A stretch of 39,081 nucleotides of DNA from positions 1 through 39,081 of the forward strand of contig JACQWK010000196.1 of assembly GCA_016209525.1 (NCBI GenBank), given 5' to 3'. Below are positions 1-9,295 of this stretch, one piece after another. The stretch is from Verrucomicrobiota bacterium (GTDB lineage Bacteria > Verrucomicrobiota > Verrucomicrobiia > Limisphaerales > SIBE01). The translations under genes and the position numbers were made by a program. The notes under the pieces were generated by a model. That model saw only the letters and a list, made by a program, of their open reading frames with translations, had not been told where the DNA came from and ran no database searches. The stretch's first letter is position 1, and each line of letters opens with the position of its first letter.

Positions 1-396
1 GTTCCTCGCCATTTGGCAATCGAAACTTTTCGCTCATCCCGCGAGCCTAAAAAGTTCCGGACCGTTTGTCCCGCAAAAAGTGATTACATCCTATTGATCA
101 GACAGATGCGCTCCGCGATGCCTTCGCCCTGCATTATGACCCGTATGTAGTCCCGGCTTTAGCCGGCCAGCGCGTGAAAACCGGCTAAAGCCGGGACTAC
201 AAGCGGGTCGCAGGTCGTGCCTGTCGTCAAAATGAGAATTGCTGCTGGTAACATGGCCGGTCATTGCAGATCCTCGCCCAACATCGGAACAAACCGCCGC
301 CAAAAGATTTCCAAAACCCCGTTATGGACTTGACTTTAGAATCGCGAGGGCTGAAAAACATCACACTCAGGCTAACTCAAGACAGCACAGAACCAT
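1..396. other. Intergenic stretch before the first gene
   Basis: No credible gene is visible here; the short open frames are low-complexity or run through the palindromic element at 131-244. Bases 1-130 show nothing recognisable. Bases 245-396 form the leader of the surface-protein gene, with no clear Shine-Dalgarno sequence before its ATG. Confidence 0.6.
131..244. mobile_element. MITE-like palindromic element, type A core (left end degraded)
   Basis: The core is a long hairpin with arms GTAGTCCCGGCTTTAGCCGG and its complement, separated by a short loop. The right side carries a spacer and then the terminal motif ATGAGAATTGCTG (232-244). The copy is nearly identical to the element at 15436-15558, but its left terminal repeat is damaged and no target duplication can be read. 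It has no coding capacity, so any movement would need a transposase supplied in trans. Confidence 0.75.
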
Positions 397-3300
397 ATGA
401 GACTCAAACCATCCCACAGCATCTCCGTCGCTGTAGCATTTTTTACTGCGGTGACGGTCTCCGTTCAGGCACAAAAGGACGTCACTCAACCGGGTGACCC
501 CATCATTGCCTCCTCAGCTAACAGCCCTGGTTCCGAGGGCGTCGCCAACGCCATTGATGGCAAACAAACCAAATACCTCAACTTTGACAGCAGAACCCCT
601 GAGCCCATCAAACCGTCAGGGTTCGTCGTCACACCTTCGATCGGCGTTACGCGTGTGACCGGCATGACGATCCAGTCGGCCAATGACGCCCAGGAGAGAG
701 ATCCGAAAACGGTGACGCTGGAAGGTTCCAATGACGCCACCATCGCCGACTTCGGTTCCGGCGCATGGGAGAAGATTGCCACCATCGATGTGCCGGACTA
801 CACGGCACGATTCCAGACGCAATCCTTTTCTTTTCAAAACTTCAAACCCTACAAGCATTATCGCTGGACGGTGACGGCGACGCGGACCGCGAATGGATGC
901 TGCATGCAGGTGGCCGAAGTGGAATTGCTCGGCTCCCTGCTCCCTCCGGACATCACACAGCCTGGAGACCCGATCATTGCGTCATCCTCAAACAGCCCCG
1001 GTTCAGAAGGCGTGGCCAATGCGATCGACGGCAAGCAGACGAAATATTTGAATTTTGACTCAAGAACTCCCGATCCGATCAAGCCATCCGGCTTTATTGT
1101 CACTCCGGCGATTGGGCGAACCGTCGTGACGGGCATGACCATCCAGTCGGCCAATGACGCCCAGGAGCGCGATCCGAAGACCGTGACCCTGGAAGGTTCG
1201 AACGACGACGCCGTCACCACCTTCGCGGCCGGCAATTGGGACAAGATCACCACGGTGGACGTGCCCGATTACACAGCGAGATTCCAAACCCAGACGTTTC
1301 TTTTCGATAGCTTCAAACCGTACAAGCACTATCGGTGGACCGTGACACAGACGCGGACTTCCAACGGATGCTGCATGCAGGTGGCCGAAGTGGAATTGTT
1401 GGGCCGGTCAGCCCCCAAAGACATCACCCAGCCGGGTGATCCGATCATTGCTTCCTCCTCGAACAGCCCCGGCTCGGAGGGAGTCGCCAATGCCATCGAC
1501 GGCAAGCAAACCAAGTATTTGAATTTTGACTCCAGAACTCCCGAACCCATCAAACCATCCGGGTTTGTCGTGACGCCTTCCATCGGCGCCACCGTTGTCA
1601 CCGGAATGACAATCCAGTCTGCCAATGACGCCCAGGAAAGAGATCCGAAGGCCGTCACGCTAGAAGGCTCCAACGATGACGCGATTACCACATTCAGTTC
1701 CGGAAATTGGGAGAAAATCACGACGATTGATGTGCCGGACTACACCGCCCGGTTCCAGACGCAGGAATTCTATTTCGCAAACAGCAAGTCTTACAAACAC
1801 TACCGCTGGACCGTGACGGCCACGCGGACCGCGAATGGCTGTTGCATGCAAGTGGCCGAAGTGGAGCTTTTGGCGGTGACTGAGGGCGCCGACTGCAACA
1901 AGGCGCAGTTCGTGACCCAACCCATCGATACTCCAGTTTTGGAGGGTGCGCAGGCCACCTTCATTGCCGTTGTCAACGGTCCGTGGCCGCTCCAGTGGCA
2001 GAAGAACGGGCAGCCAATTCCTGGCGCGACCTCCACCACCTACACAACCGGTCCGGTGACCGCGGCCAACGCGAACGACGTTTATGCAGTTCAGATTGTT
2101 GGTTGTGAAAAGAGCCAAGATGTGAATGCCGTGATCTTCAAACCGTCCGCCACGAAGAGCGTCGCGATCAGTTTCGTCGGCGGCGGCGCCAACGGCGCCC
2201 CGACCCGAGTTGAAACCAACGACATCATGGGCATCCAACTCCAGGCCTATTGGGTAAATGCGACTGCTGGAAGCGGATCGCTTCCTGATTTGAACGTTGA
2301 CCCGCCGGTGGAGATCAAGGACAGCGACAACAACGTGTCAACCATCACCTTTGACTGGGAAACTGGCGGCAACTGGGGCGCCGGCACTGCCGGAGGCGCT
2401 GTGTCGACCGGCACCCAGAAAATGCTCAATGGCTTGACTGGAAGAAACGCCCCGGGAACTCCGTCCACGTACACCTTCAGCAACGTCCCGGCTGGCACTC
2501 ACTCGGTTTTGGCCTATGCCGTGAGCCCTCCGCTCCAATTCCAGGTCGTGAGCTTCAATGTCGGAAACACCACCTACTACATGCGGTCGATGAACTCGGA
2601 CGAATACAACGCGGCGCCTGGCTTCTATCGCGGGTCCAGCACGGACAAGAACAACCCGACGGTCGGCAACTTCGTGCGCTTCGACAACGTCCAAGCGACC
2701 GGCGGCACCATTGTCCTCTCGGTCGAGACGCTGACTGCTGGATTTGATCGCCAAACCGGAGTCAATGGCATCCAGTTGCTTCTGAACACGACGTCCCCAG
2801 GGGCGCCGCCGGCCATTACCTCTGATCCACAACCTACGGTGGCCGCAGCTAATGGCTTGGCCGTGCTATCGGTCACAGCCACAGGCCAGGGTCTAACGTA
2901 CCAATGGCGAAAGAACGGCAGAAATCTGCCCAACGGCGCCGGCGTCAGCGGCGCGACCACTTCAACCCTGACGATCTCCGGATTCAGCGACGCCCATGCC
3001 GGGGTGTATAGCGTGGCGGTGTTCAACCCCGCCGGCAGCACCATCAGCAAGAATGCCTCGGTTCGTCTTTCGAAGTTTGACATCGCCGACAGCCTGGTCG
3101 GCTATTGGAAGTTCGATGAAACCAGCGGCTCGAATGCCGCCAACGCAGCCGCCGGCGGCCGACCCGGTGCGGTCCGAGGGACGGCAGCTTGGGGCACCGG
3201 CCAAGTTGGAAACGCCTTGCGGATGGATGGCGCCAGCACCTACGTGTTCGTCGATAATTACACGAAGGCAAAAGCCGGGATTGGCGGTTCGGCATGGGTG

Positions 3301-4008
3301 AATATCACCCCCGGCACTGCGACCGACGTAGCGATCTTTCAAAACGCGCAGCCCAACCTCTTCGTTAGCGGCGGCACGACGAGAATCGTCGGCCAATTCG
3401 AGGTCGCGCTGGCAGTGGATCAAACCGACGGCACACTGAAACCCACTGCCGTCGTCGGGATTGGTCCCAACATCGCGCGGGCGACTGGAGCCGCGGCGTT
3501 CCCGCTGGGTTCTTGGCACCACGTCGCCTTCAGCGCCGACGGCGCACAACTCCGGCTCTACATCGATGGAAATCAAGTCGCCGTGGGCGATTACTTGGCC
3601 GACATCAATGCTCCCGATATACCGTACATTGCGATGGGAGCCCGGTTGAACGTCGATGCGAATGATCCCAGTAACACGCTCGGGCCTGACGGGACAGCGC
3701 CGAATTACCTCGCCGGTCAATTGGATGACGTGGCTCTTTGGACCCGCGGCCTCACTGCCAACGAAGTTGCCAAAGTGTACGACGCCGGCAAGGCTGGCCA
3801 AGCGGTGACAACGGTCAAAATCACAGCTCCCGCCGCCGCGCCCACCGTGAAAGCGGAACGCACGGCAACAGGCCTCAAACTCACGTTCACGGGCGCTCTC
3901 CAATCAGCGGACTCAGTGGCCGGGCCATGGACCGACGTGGCGAACGCGACGAGTCCTTTGGATGTAACTGCGGCTCCTGGAGCCAAGTTCTATCGCGCGA
4001 AGCAATAG
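397..4008 (+). CDS. Secreted multidomain surface protein: three discoidin-like repeats, Ig-like domains and LamG
   Basis: A 1203-residue exported protein of unknown substrate. Residues 1-26 form a Sec signal peptide ending around VQAQ. Three tandem repeats of exactly 157 residues begin at residues 28, 185 and 342; each starts D-[VI]-TQPGDPIIASS and ends near NGCCMQVAEVELL, resembling F5/8 type C (discoidin-like) carbohydrate-binding folds. An Ig-like domain follows (about 500-585), then an uncharacterised beta-rich region (about 588-800), a second Ig-like domain (about 804-891, with a YQWRKNG motif), a LamG/concanavalin-like domain (about 898-1128, GYWKFDE to LDDVALWTRG), and a C-terminal beta segment. 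No catalytic domain or LPXTG anchor is visible. A role in adhesion or binding extracellular glycans is inferred from the domains. The gene is monocistronic and followed by a terminator. Confidence 0.9.
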   Translation: MRLKPSHSISVAVAFFTAVTVSVQAQKDVTQPGDPIIASSANSPGSEGVANAIDGKQTKYLNFDSRTPEPIKPSGFVVTPSIGVTRVTGMTIQSANDAQERDPKTVTLEGSNDATIADFGSGAWEKIATIDVPDYTARFQTQSFSFQNFKPYKHYRWTVTATRTANGCCMQVAEVELLGSLLPPDITQPGDPIIASSSNSPGSEGVANAIDGKQTKYLNFDSRTPDPIKPSGFIVTPAIGRTVVTGMTIQSANDAQERDPKTVTLEGSNDDAVTTFAAGNWDKITTVDVPDYTARFQTQTFLFDSFKPYKHYRWTVTQTRTSNGCCMQVAEVELLGRSAPKDITQPGDPIIASSSNSPGSEGVANAIDGKQTKYLNFDSRTPEPIKPSGFVVTPSIGATVVTGMTIQSANDAQERDPKAVTLEGSNDDAITTFSSGNWEKITTIDVPDYTARFQTQEFYFANSKSYKHYRWTVTATRTANGCCMQVAEVELLAVTEGADCNKAQFVTQPIDTPVLEGAQATFIAVVNGPWPLQWQKNGQPIPGATSTTYTTGPVTAANANDVYAVQIVGCEKSQDVNAVIFKPSATKSVAISFVGGGANGAPTRVETNDIMGIQLQAYWVNATAGSGSLPDLNVDPPVEIKDSDNNVSTITFDWETGGNWGAGTAGGAVSTGTQKMLNGLTGRNAPGTPSTYTFSNVPAGTHSVLAYAVSPPLQFQVVSFNVGNTTYYMRSMNSDEYNAAPGFYRGSSTDKNNPTVGNFVRFDNVQATGGTIVLSVETLTAGFDRQTGVNGIQLLLNTTSPGAPPAITSDPQPTVAAANGLAVLSVTATGQGLTYQWRKNGRNLPNGAGVSGATTSTLTISGFSDAHAGVYSVAVFNPAGSTISKNASVRLSKFDIADSLVGYWKFDETSGSNAANAAAGGRPGAVRGTAAWGTGQVGNALRMDGASTYVFVDNYTKAKAGIGGSAWVNITPGTATDVAIFQNAQPNLFVSGGTTRIVGQFEVALAVDQTDGTLKPTAVVGIGPNIARATGAAAFPLGSWHHVAFSADGAQLRLYIDGNQVAVGDYLADINAPDIPYIAMGARLNVDANDPSNTLGPDGTAPNYLAGQLDDVALWTRGLTANEVAKVYDAGKAGQAVTTVKITAPAAAPTVKAERTATGLKLTFTGALQSADSVAGPWTDVANATSPLDVTAAPGAKFYRAKQ
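478..1869 (+). repeat. Three tandem 471-bp in-gene repeats
   Basis: Units begin at about 478, 949 and 1420, a spacing of exactly 471 bp (157 codons). Protein identity between units is very high. Many differences at DNA level fall in third codon positions (for example in the segment encoding QSANDAQERDPK), which suggests duplication followed by purifying selection rather than an assembly artefact. Confidence 0.9.
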
Positions 4009-4032
4009 ACTAGACTCTCTCGACCAATCACG

Positions 4033-4063
4033 AAGAGGCCGGAGTCCATCCGGCCTCTTTTTT
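4033..4063 (+). terminator. Rho-independent terminator after the surface-protein gene
   Basis: A perfect 10-bp stem (AAGAGGCCGG / CCGGCCTCTT) with a 7-nt loop is followed by a T-run, 25 bp past the stop codon at 4008. The opposite strand has no T-run, so it should act only on the plus strand. Confidence 0.9.
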
Positions 4064-4206
4064 GTCAGATGGCGATCGACACCCAAGACGCCGGCGCGCG
4101 ATTCTGCAAACTGGAAACAAAACGCGGACTGAACAGGAGGAGACAGAGTTTCCTGAACCTTCGTTCCTCTGCTAATGAGTCGTTCAACAATTTGCTGTTC
4201 CCAGGA

Positions 4207-5205
4207 TTATTGGCGTTGAAGTTGAGCGGTGAGATTCTGTGCCAGAATCCCTGTAAATAATCTCTGTCCTGCCTCATCCAAGTGCGTCGTGCTCGCGAAT
4301 AGATCGTCCGGCAGAGTGGGCGGCAAGCCGGCCAATGCCGCGTCGGCCGCCAGCCATTGACTCCATCGGCTTAGCATTTCTCGGTAACGCTCGCCGTGAG
4401 TCGGCGGCACGAAACTTTCCGGAGCAGGAGTCATCCCCACCATGAGTCTGACTCCGGTCGGAACAGCAGCGCGGAACGTCCGGCTTGCAGCCTCCAGCCG
4501 CAGCGAGGCGGAATACTCACTGTTACCCTTGGCGGTGGCGCGATCGAATTTGCCGGGGTCCACCGCGCTCCCATCATGCGCGGACAAGTATTCCCAGAGA
4601 TCCGCCGTGAATCCGTATTTCCAGCCGTACGCACCGGCCAGCGGAACGGGAATCAGCCGGCTGAGGAGCCTTCCTTTGAAGATCGGCCCGCCAATCCAGC
4701 AGATCATCGGCGAGCTGACTGGGCCACAGTAGTCTGCCCCCGAATAGTGGCGATTCAGCATCTCGACATGATGCTCTTCAGGGGCCAGCCGGCGCAGCGC
4801 CTCGGGATGCATCAACAGCACGAGAATCTTGAGCTGGTTCGGGTTCGCCGCCGTATAGTGACGAAGCATGGAGGCATAGGCGGGAAGGTCCAGGTAACTC
4901 AACGTGCCGAGGTTGAGGACCCGATGGTGACCCGGCAATGCGGCAGCCAGCTCCGGCGCCGAAACATCCATCAAACAGGATGAGTCGCCAATCAGAACCA
5001 AATCCGCCTCGTGCTTCGATCGGCTTGCTTCGGCTTGGTGCAATAGAATCGTGCGATCGATGTCCAAGTTCGGACGGGGGTCGGGCAAGAGATTCGCGGT
5101 AGCGCCAAGGTGCATCGCCAAGGCGAACATGCCGAGCGGGGCAAGAATCGCCCCGGCCAACTTCAAGACCTCGAATAAGCTGAACTCGTATTCGTGGCTT
5201 TTCAT
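4207..5205 (-). CDS. SGNH-hydrolase-like membrane-anchored protein, partner of the MBOAT acyltransferase
   Basis: A 332-residue protein with one N-terminal membrane segment (about residues 12-34) and an extracytoplasmic domain. The motif LIGDSS at residues 71-76 matches SGNH block I with a serine nucleophile, and THLDEAG near residues 307-313 resembles the C-terminal histidine block, although the usual Asp three residues before the His is not seen. The start at 5205 follows the stop of the upstream MBOAT gene by one base, so the two are translationally coupled; an in-frame start further upstream would overlap that gene. AlgI-type acyltransferases typically pair with AlgJ/AlgX-like SGNH proteins that transfer acetyl groups to exported glycans, and this pair probably does likewise. 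The glycan acceptor is not evident from the neighbourhood. Confidence 0.75.
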   Translation of the reverse strand: MKSHEYEFSLFEVLKLAGAILAPLGMFALAMHLGATANLLPDPRPNLDIDRTILLHQAEASRSKHEADLVLIGDSSCLMDVSAPELAAALPGHHRVLNLGTLSYLDLPAYASMLRHYTAANPNQLKILVLLMHPEALRRLAPEEHHVEMLNRHYSGADYCGPVSSPMICWIGGPIFKGRLLSRLIPVPLAGAYGWKYGFTADLWEYLSAHDGSAVDPGKFDRATAKGNSEYSASLRLEAASRTFRAAVPTGVRLMVGMTPAPESFVPPTHGERYREMLSRWSQWLAADAALAGLPPTLPDDLFASTTHLDEAGQRLFTGILAQNLTAQLQRQ

Positions 5206-5206
5206 T

Positions 5207-6748
5207 TCAGAATTGGAAATAGATGAACGGGAGTTTCTCCTTTTCCCAGTAAAGGATGATCGCAATCAGCAAGGCGCCTTGGAGGAAAGCCCGAAGCCAA
5301 TGCGGGAGGGTAAGCGGTGATAGGAGGTTTTTGGATCGGTGTTGCCAAAGCTCGACCAACACCAGCGGGAGGATGAAAACGGCGAGATTGACCAGGTAGC
5401 TCTCGATCCACACCGGCGACGAGAAGTCGAAGAGCGCGCGTGTCAGAGAAACGATTTCAGACGACGAACCGGCGCGGAACAAAAGCCAGCCATAGAAGAC
5501 AAATGACATGGTCACAAACCATCCTGCCACTCTTCGCAGAAAGGCCAGTGTATCAATCCACACCGGGCCTCTCGAAGAATCCCGCCCCACCCCCGTACCC
5601 CTCCCAGGGAGGGGAACTGTGTCCACGCCGCTTGTTCTCAGTTCCCCTCCTGGGCGGGGCGCAGGGGTGGGTTGGTTCATGACCCCCCGAGCCGATGTCC
5701 GACCGCTCCAGAGCCGATGGATCACCAATCCTGCACCATGCCAAAAGCCCCAAAACACGAAGTTCCACGCAGCTCCATGCCAGAGGCCGCCTAACAGCAT
5801 CGTCAACATGAGATTCCCGCAGGTCCTGACTGTTCCGTCCCGGTTTCCCCCCAGGCTGATGTAGAGATAGTCCCGGAGCCAAGTTGAGAGGCTGATGTGC
5901 CATTTGCGCCAGAACTCCCGAACATTGGTCGCCGTGTAGGGCAGATGGAAATTCACCATGATGTCGAAACCGAGAATCCGCGCCGCGCCGCGGGCGATAT
6001 CCGAGTATCCCGAGAAGTCACAGTAAATCTGAAATCCAAAAGCAAGCGTGCCCAGCATCACCATCAGACCACTCGTGGGTCCGCGGCCATAAACCAGCTC
6101 AACGAGCGGCGCAAGGTTGTCGGCCAGGACAACCTTCTTGAACATTCCCCACAGGCAAAGCCAGATTCCCTCCTCAATCATGGAGATCGTGATCCGGCGC
6201 GGCTCTTCAAATTGAGGCAGGAGATGCCTCGCTCGCTCAATGGGACCGGCGACCAACTGAGGAAAAAACGACACGAAAGCCAGGAAGTTGACCGGGTTCC
6301 TCGCCGCTTTGATCTCCCCTCGATAAACATCGATGGTGTAGCTGAAGCTCTGAAAGGTGTAGAACGAGATGCCGACGGGGAGCACAATCTCCAGGGTCGT
6401 GAGGTTGAATGCAAGACCCATCGTTCCCAGCAAGTCCCTGAAGGAATCGACGAAGAAACCAAAATATTTGAAAAAGCCAAGGATCGACAGGTTTGCGACA
6501 ATGCTGAGGGTGACTAGAGATTTGCGCTTTTTTGGATCCGGCCATCGTTCGAGTCCCAAACCGATGCCATAGTCCAGCAAGCTGGTAGCAACGAGCAAAC
6601 AGAGAAATCGGTAATCCCACCAGCCATAGAAGAGGTAGCTGGCGGCGACGATTAGGATATTACGGAAGCGGAGATTGTTTCGGCCGAGGTAGTACAGCAG
6701 CAGGAATGCCGAAAAGAATTTGAGGAAAACTCCGGAATTAAACAGCAT
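5207..6748 (-). CDS. MBOAT family O-acyltransferase (AlgI/DltB-like)
   Basis: A 513-residue multi-pass membrane protein. AlgI-family signatures include GISFYTFQSFSYTIDVYRG (about 126-144), QLVAGPIERARHLLPQF (164-180), FWRKWHISLSTWLRDY (279-294, His284) and GGLWHGAAWNF (320-330) with the invariant catalytic His324. Such proteins move an acyl group, usually acetyl, across the membrane for transfer to an exopolysaccharide or wall polymer. The start at 6748 (MLFNSG) matches the family N-terminus and has GAGG a few bases upstream; longer forms add an implausible Arg-rich extension. Residues about 351-394 are an unusual Gly/Pro/Arg-rich stretch encoded by an in-frame inverted repeat (5586-5671), lying between the catalytic-His region and the last membrane helices. 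Confidence 0.9.
   Translation of the reverse strand: MLFNSGVFLKFFSAFLLLYYLGRNNLRFRNILIVAASYLFYGWWDYRFLCLLVATSLLDYGIGLGLERWPDPKKRKSLVTLSIVANLSILGFFKYFGFFVDSFRDLLGTMGLAFNLTTLEIVLPVGISFYTFQSFSYTIDVYRGEIKAARNPVNFLAFVSFFPQLVAGPIERARHLLPQFEEPRRITISMIEEGIWLCLWGMFKKVVLADNLAPLVELVYGRGPTSGLMVMLGTLAFGFQIYCDFSGYSDIARGAARILGFDIMVNFHLPYTATNVREFWRKWHISLSTWLRDYLYISLGGNRDGTVRTCGNLMLTMLLGGLWHGAAWNFVFWGFWHGAGLVIHRLWSGRTSARGVMNQPTPAPRPGGELRTSGVDTVPLPGRGTGVGRDSSRGPVWIDTLAFLRRVAGWFVTMSFVFYGWLLFRAGSSSEIVSLTRALFDFSSPVWIESYLVNLAVFILPLVLVELWQHRSKNLLSPLTLPHWLRAFLQGALLIAIILYWEKEKLPFIYFQF
5586..5671. repeat. Inverted repeat inserted in frame in the MBOAT gene
   Basis: The left arm (5586-5617) and right arm (5641-5671) are imperfect reverse complements, built from CCCACCCC, CCCCTCCCAGG and GGGGAAC blocks. 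The element lies inside the coding sequence without breaking the frame. Its composition is like the repeats inside ccsA (30040-30180) and at 29094-29160. Confidence 0.8.
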
Positions 6749-6822
6749 GGAGAACCTCAAATCCGAGCCGGCCCCGGCACGAGCTTTGCTTAAAATCCGT
6801 CTCGCACACAGGCATCGGCCTG

Positions 6823-6837
6823 TCAGACTGTGTCTGA
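6823..6837. repeat. Small hairpin in a divergent intergenic region
   Basis: TCAGAC-TGT-GTCTGA forms a 6-bp stem with a 3-nt loop in the region between the MBOAT gene and the pseudopilin gene. It may be a repeat remnant or a regulatory palindrome; no second copy was seen in the window. Confidence 0.35.
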
Positions 6838-6945
6838 GCTTGTGTTCTATTCTGGAAGGACCGGCGGCTGACCCGTGACATTGCGCGGCTACTCTAAAGC
6901 GCAAGGTTCGCAGGATGCCAGATTTTTAGTTCGTCAGATGAAGAC

Positions 6946-7593
6946 ATGAAAGTTGTCCGGCGCCGATTTGGTTTCACCTTGATTGAATTGCTCGTGGTCA
7001 CCGCGATCGTGGGGATCCTGATGAGCCTCTTGTTCCCGGCGCTCTCGCAGGCCAAAGCCAAGGCCCAGGAGGCGCGTTGTTTGAATAATCTCAAGCAGCT
7101 TGGCCTAGCCACGCTGATGTACGCCGAAGACCATCGGGGTCTCGTGCAGGTCGATGCGCCCTTGGAGCGGGGAGTCACTTGGGGCAGCATTCTAAGTACG
7201 AATCAGAATCTGAGGCCATACGAGGTGTTTGTCTGCCCCAGCTATTCTCCGCGCAAATTCACCAACTGGTTTAAGACTTACGGCGTGCGACTGGACCTTC
7301 CCTCCGAAAACGCCGGCGGCGACTTTGGCGAGATCTTGAAGTCGGAGTCGCTCGCAAAGCCGTCCGAATATCTGCACCTCGCTGACACCACGAGCCGGGG
7401 GCGCCAAGGAATTGGCGCCGAGCAATACTACTATTTCCGCGTCGATGCCGAGAAACAAGTTCATGCCCGTCACGACCGAAAAGTCAACGGCCTGTTCATT
7501 GACGGCCACGTGGAGAGTGCCCGAAGAAGCCGCTTGGAAGGGCTGGGAATCAGCGCGCTTTACTCCGCCGACACGGTGCCCGCTTATTACTAG
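6946..7593 (+). CDS. Type II secretion/type IV pilus-like pseudopilin with H-X9-DG motif
   Basis: A 215-residue protein starting [18 protein letters not shown], a class III prepilin leader. Prepilin peptidase should cut between Gly9 and Phe10, leaving Glu5 of the mature protein (Glu14 here) and a hydrophobic N-terminal helix. Near the C-terminus [12 protein letters not shown] matches the H-X9-DG motif of prepilin-associated proteins that are expanded in Verrucomicrobiota and Planctomycetota. It is probably a minor pseudopilin or exported surface protein; no secretion machinery lies nearby. It is divergent from the MBOAT gene, and its stop codon shares a CTAG palindrome with the convergent downstream gene. 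Confidence 0.85.
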   Translation: MKVVRRRFGFTLIELLVVTAIVGILMSLLFPALSQAKAKAQEARCLNNLKQLGLATLMYAEDHRGLVQVDAPLERGVTWGSILSTNQNLRPYEVFVCPSYSPRKFTNWFKTYGVRLDLPSENAGGDFGEILKSESLAKPSEYLHLADTTSRGRQGIGAEQYYYFRVDAEKQVHARHDRKVNGLFIDGHVESARRSRLEGLGISALYSADTVPAYY

Positions 7594-9095
7594 GGTCTCT
7601 GATAGACCTCAGTTTTGTCGAAGGCAGCATACCAGCCGAACCAATAAGCCAAATGACCCGGAAGCCGCTGAAACTTTTCCCCGTCAGGTCCCAATAGACC
7701 TTCCTCTTCCAGCCGCCAGTTTCGTTTGGTCTGGCGTTCCTGCAAAGTCTTCGTCCCGCTGTTCCAGACAAACTCCCGCCCGTCCGTCTCGTAGGCCCGC
7801 ACTTCCAGCCGTTCCGCCCGCCCGAGCAGGAGGACCTTGCGGCCGGCCACTTCATCCACCAACACCGGGGTATTCTCGAAAGCTTTCAGAGGATACGCCT
7901 TGGGTTTTCCGTCGAGCCACAGACCGTAAATCCAGTCCTTTGTTTTCAGCGCCGCGCTGCGGCGACCCACCGGAAACATCGTGTTGGGCGAGGCAAAATA
8001 CTCGCCATAGGGCTGGCCAGGCGTGTACTCGCGGCGGTACCCTGTCTCCATGGAGAGGACGGTTGTCTTCGGATGAACTCTCTTCCACTCACCCCAGGTG
8101 GTCCGCACAATCGGCAGCCGCCTCAAGCGCCAATCCGGATTCGCAGAAGCGAGCGGACCTAGAATCGGGCGGCCTTCCAGTGCGGACCAGAGCGACATGG
8201 TTTGGCGGTCGTACATGAGTTTGTTGCTTCGCCGCAACAAGCCGGATGTGCTGAAAATAAAGCGGCCCACGCCGTCGATGTAACTGTCGTAGGCCACCGC
8301 CGAGCCGCACAGCACGCAATACGCGATGAAAAAGCGTTGTTCGCCCAGCGCATCGTTCACCATCTCATGCCAGTCCAAGATCCGCAGCGGGTAGGCGCGG
8401 GCTTGTCCGTCGAAGGCGACGCCAAATACCGGTTCGTCGTCCGAGTACGCGGTGGCCTCGGCGGATGTCGCGCTCGCCACTGCCGGGTTGATCAAGGAAG
8501 GAATGGCATCGAAGCGCACTCCGCCCCAAATGATTTCATCCCGACGAAATTTAGTCCGGGTCTGCGGATGAAGGATGGCGCCAAATGTCGGATCGATGGC
8601 ACTGAGCAACGACGCTTGAAGGAACGCAAAGCCGGGATGCGCGGGCGGAGCTTCCTGGCTCCACCACCACTCGGCCCACTCGTCCCAGGCATCGCCAAAC
8701 TTCTGGCCGGTCATCGCCTCCAGAGATTTGATTTCCTCGTCGGTCAATTTGGGCGCCAATTCAACCGTGCCGGCCCAGGCCAGGAGGATCAATGGGGAGA
8801 TGATGCGCGGGTCCTTGCGCTTCACAAAATCCGCGATCACCGACTGCCGGACAAACAAATTCGTATGCAATAGAGGCAGCAACACTTCCGGCTGTTCCGG
8901 GTCGCTCACCCGATCCTGGAATACTTTGGCGCTGTCGGAACTTGCGACCGGCGTTGCAGGCGTTCTCCTCCGCTCGATGGTGGATCGATAAATACGTTCC
9001 GAAAACATTCCTAAGAGAATTCCGATCAAAACTGCCAGGGTCACCGGGCTGGCCAGAAAACGCCGCCGAACAGGGGTGGAAGAAGGTATGTTCAT
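7590..9095 (-). CDS. DUF3179 domain-containing membrane-anchored protein
   Basis: A protein of about 501 residues with one N-terminal membrane segment (about residues 16-35), then an alpha-helical region, then a DUF3179 domain. The family signature is clear: [16 protein letters not shown] followed by [16 protein letters not shown], and a second related half with [17 protein letters not shown]. The biochemical function of DUF3179 is unknown; the conserved Cys-x-x-Cys pair (YCVLCG) suggests metal binding or redox chemistry. I chose the ATG at 9095; an in-frame GTG at 9110 would add five residues. Neither has a convincing ribosome binding site. The last base of the stop codon overlaps the convergent pseudopilin gene. 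Confidence 0.85.
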   Translation of the reverse strand: MNIPSSTPVRRRFLASPVTLAVLIGILLGMFSERIYRSTIERRRTPATPVASSDSAKVFQDRVSDPEQPEVLLPLLHTNLFVRQSVIADFVKRKDPRIISPLILLAWAGTVELAPKLTDEEIKSLEAMTGQKFGDAWDEWAEWWWSQEAPPAHPGFAFLQASLLSAIDPTFGAILHPQTRTKFRRDEIIWGGVRFDAIPSLINPAVASATSAEATAYSDDEPVFGVAFDGQARAYPLRILDWHEMVNDALGEQRFFIAYCVLCGSAVAYDSYIDGVGRFIFSTSGLLRRSNKLMYDRQTMSLWSALEGRPILGPLASANPDWRLRRLPIVRTTWGEWKRVHPKTTVLSMETGYRREYTPGQPYGEYFASPNTMFPVGRRSAALKTKDWIYGLWLDGKPKAYPLKAFENTPVLVDEVAGRKVLLLGRAERLEVRAYETDGREFVWNSGTKTLQERQTKRNWRLEEEGLLGPDGEKFQRLPGHLAYWFGWYAAFDKTEVYQRP

Positions 9096-9147
9096 AGGGT
9101 TGTTCAGCACAGCCTAGCGAAAGATGCTCCGAAGCTCAAGGTCGCGC

Positions 9148-9285
9148 CTCCCGTGCAGCAATTCTCATTTTGGCCGTAACGCGGACACTCTTGTCCGCAA
9201 GACTTCCGAAAATGTGCGGACAGGAGTGTCCGCCTTACGGTCACGAACCGCGCCCGTTGCCAAAATGAGAATTGCTGCTCCCGTG
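9148..9285. mobile_element. MITE-like element, type B core, with 8-bp target duplication
   Basis: The element spans 9156-9277. The outer sequence GCAGCAATTCTCATTTTGG (9155-9173) is perfectly inverted at 9260-9278. CTCCCGTG occurs directly on both sides (9148-9155 and 9278-9285), as an 8-bp target duplication would. The core hairpin is built from CGTAACGCGGACACTCTTGT and its near-complement. A 19-nt spacer (9241-9259) lies only on the right side, between hairpin and terminal repeat. No transposase is encoded. The element lies just upstream of the DUF3179 start and after the end of the NagB-like gene. Confidence 0.9.
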
Positions 9286-9295
9286 TCGGCGATTC

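Noticed and set aside
478-1869. Possibility that the triple repeat is an assembly artefact
   Set aside because: The units differ at many positions, including synonymous ones, so they are not simple sequence duplication by the assembler.
2962-3903. A 313-codon antisense frame inside the surface-protein gene
   Set aside because: It lies fully opposite a well-supported domain-rich gene and has no recognisable motif.
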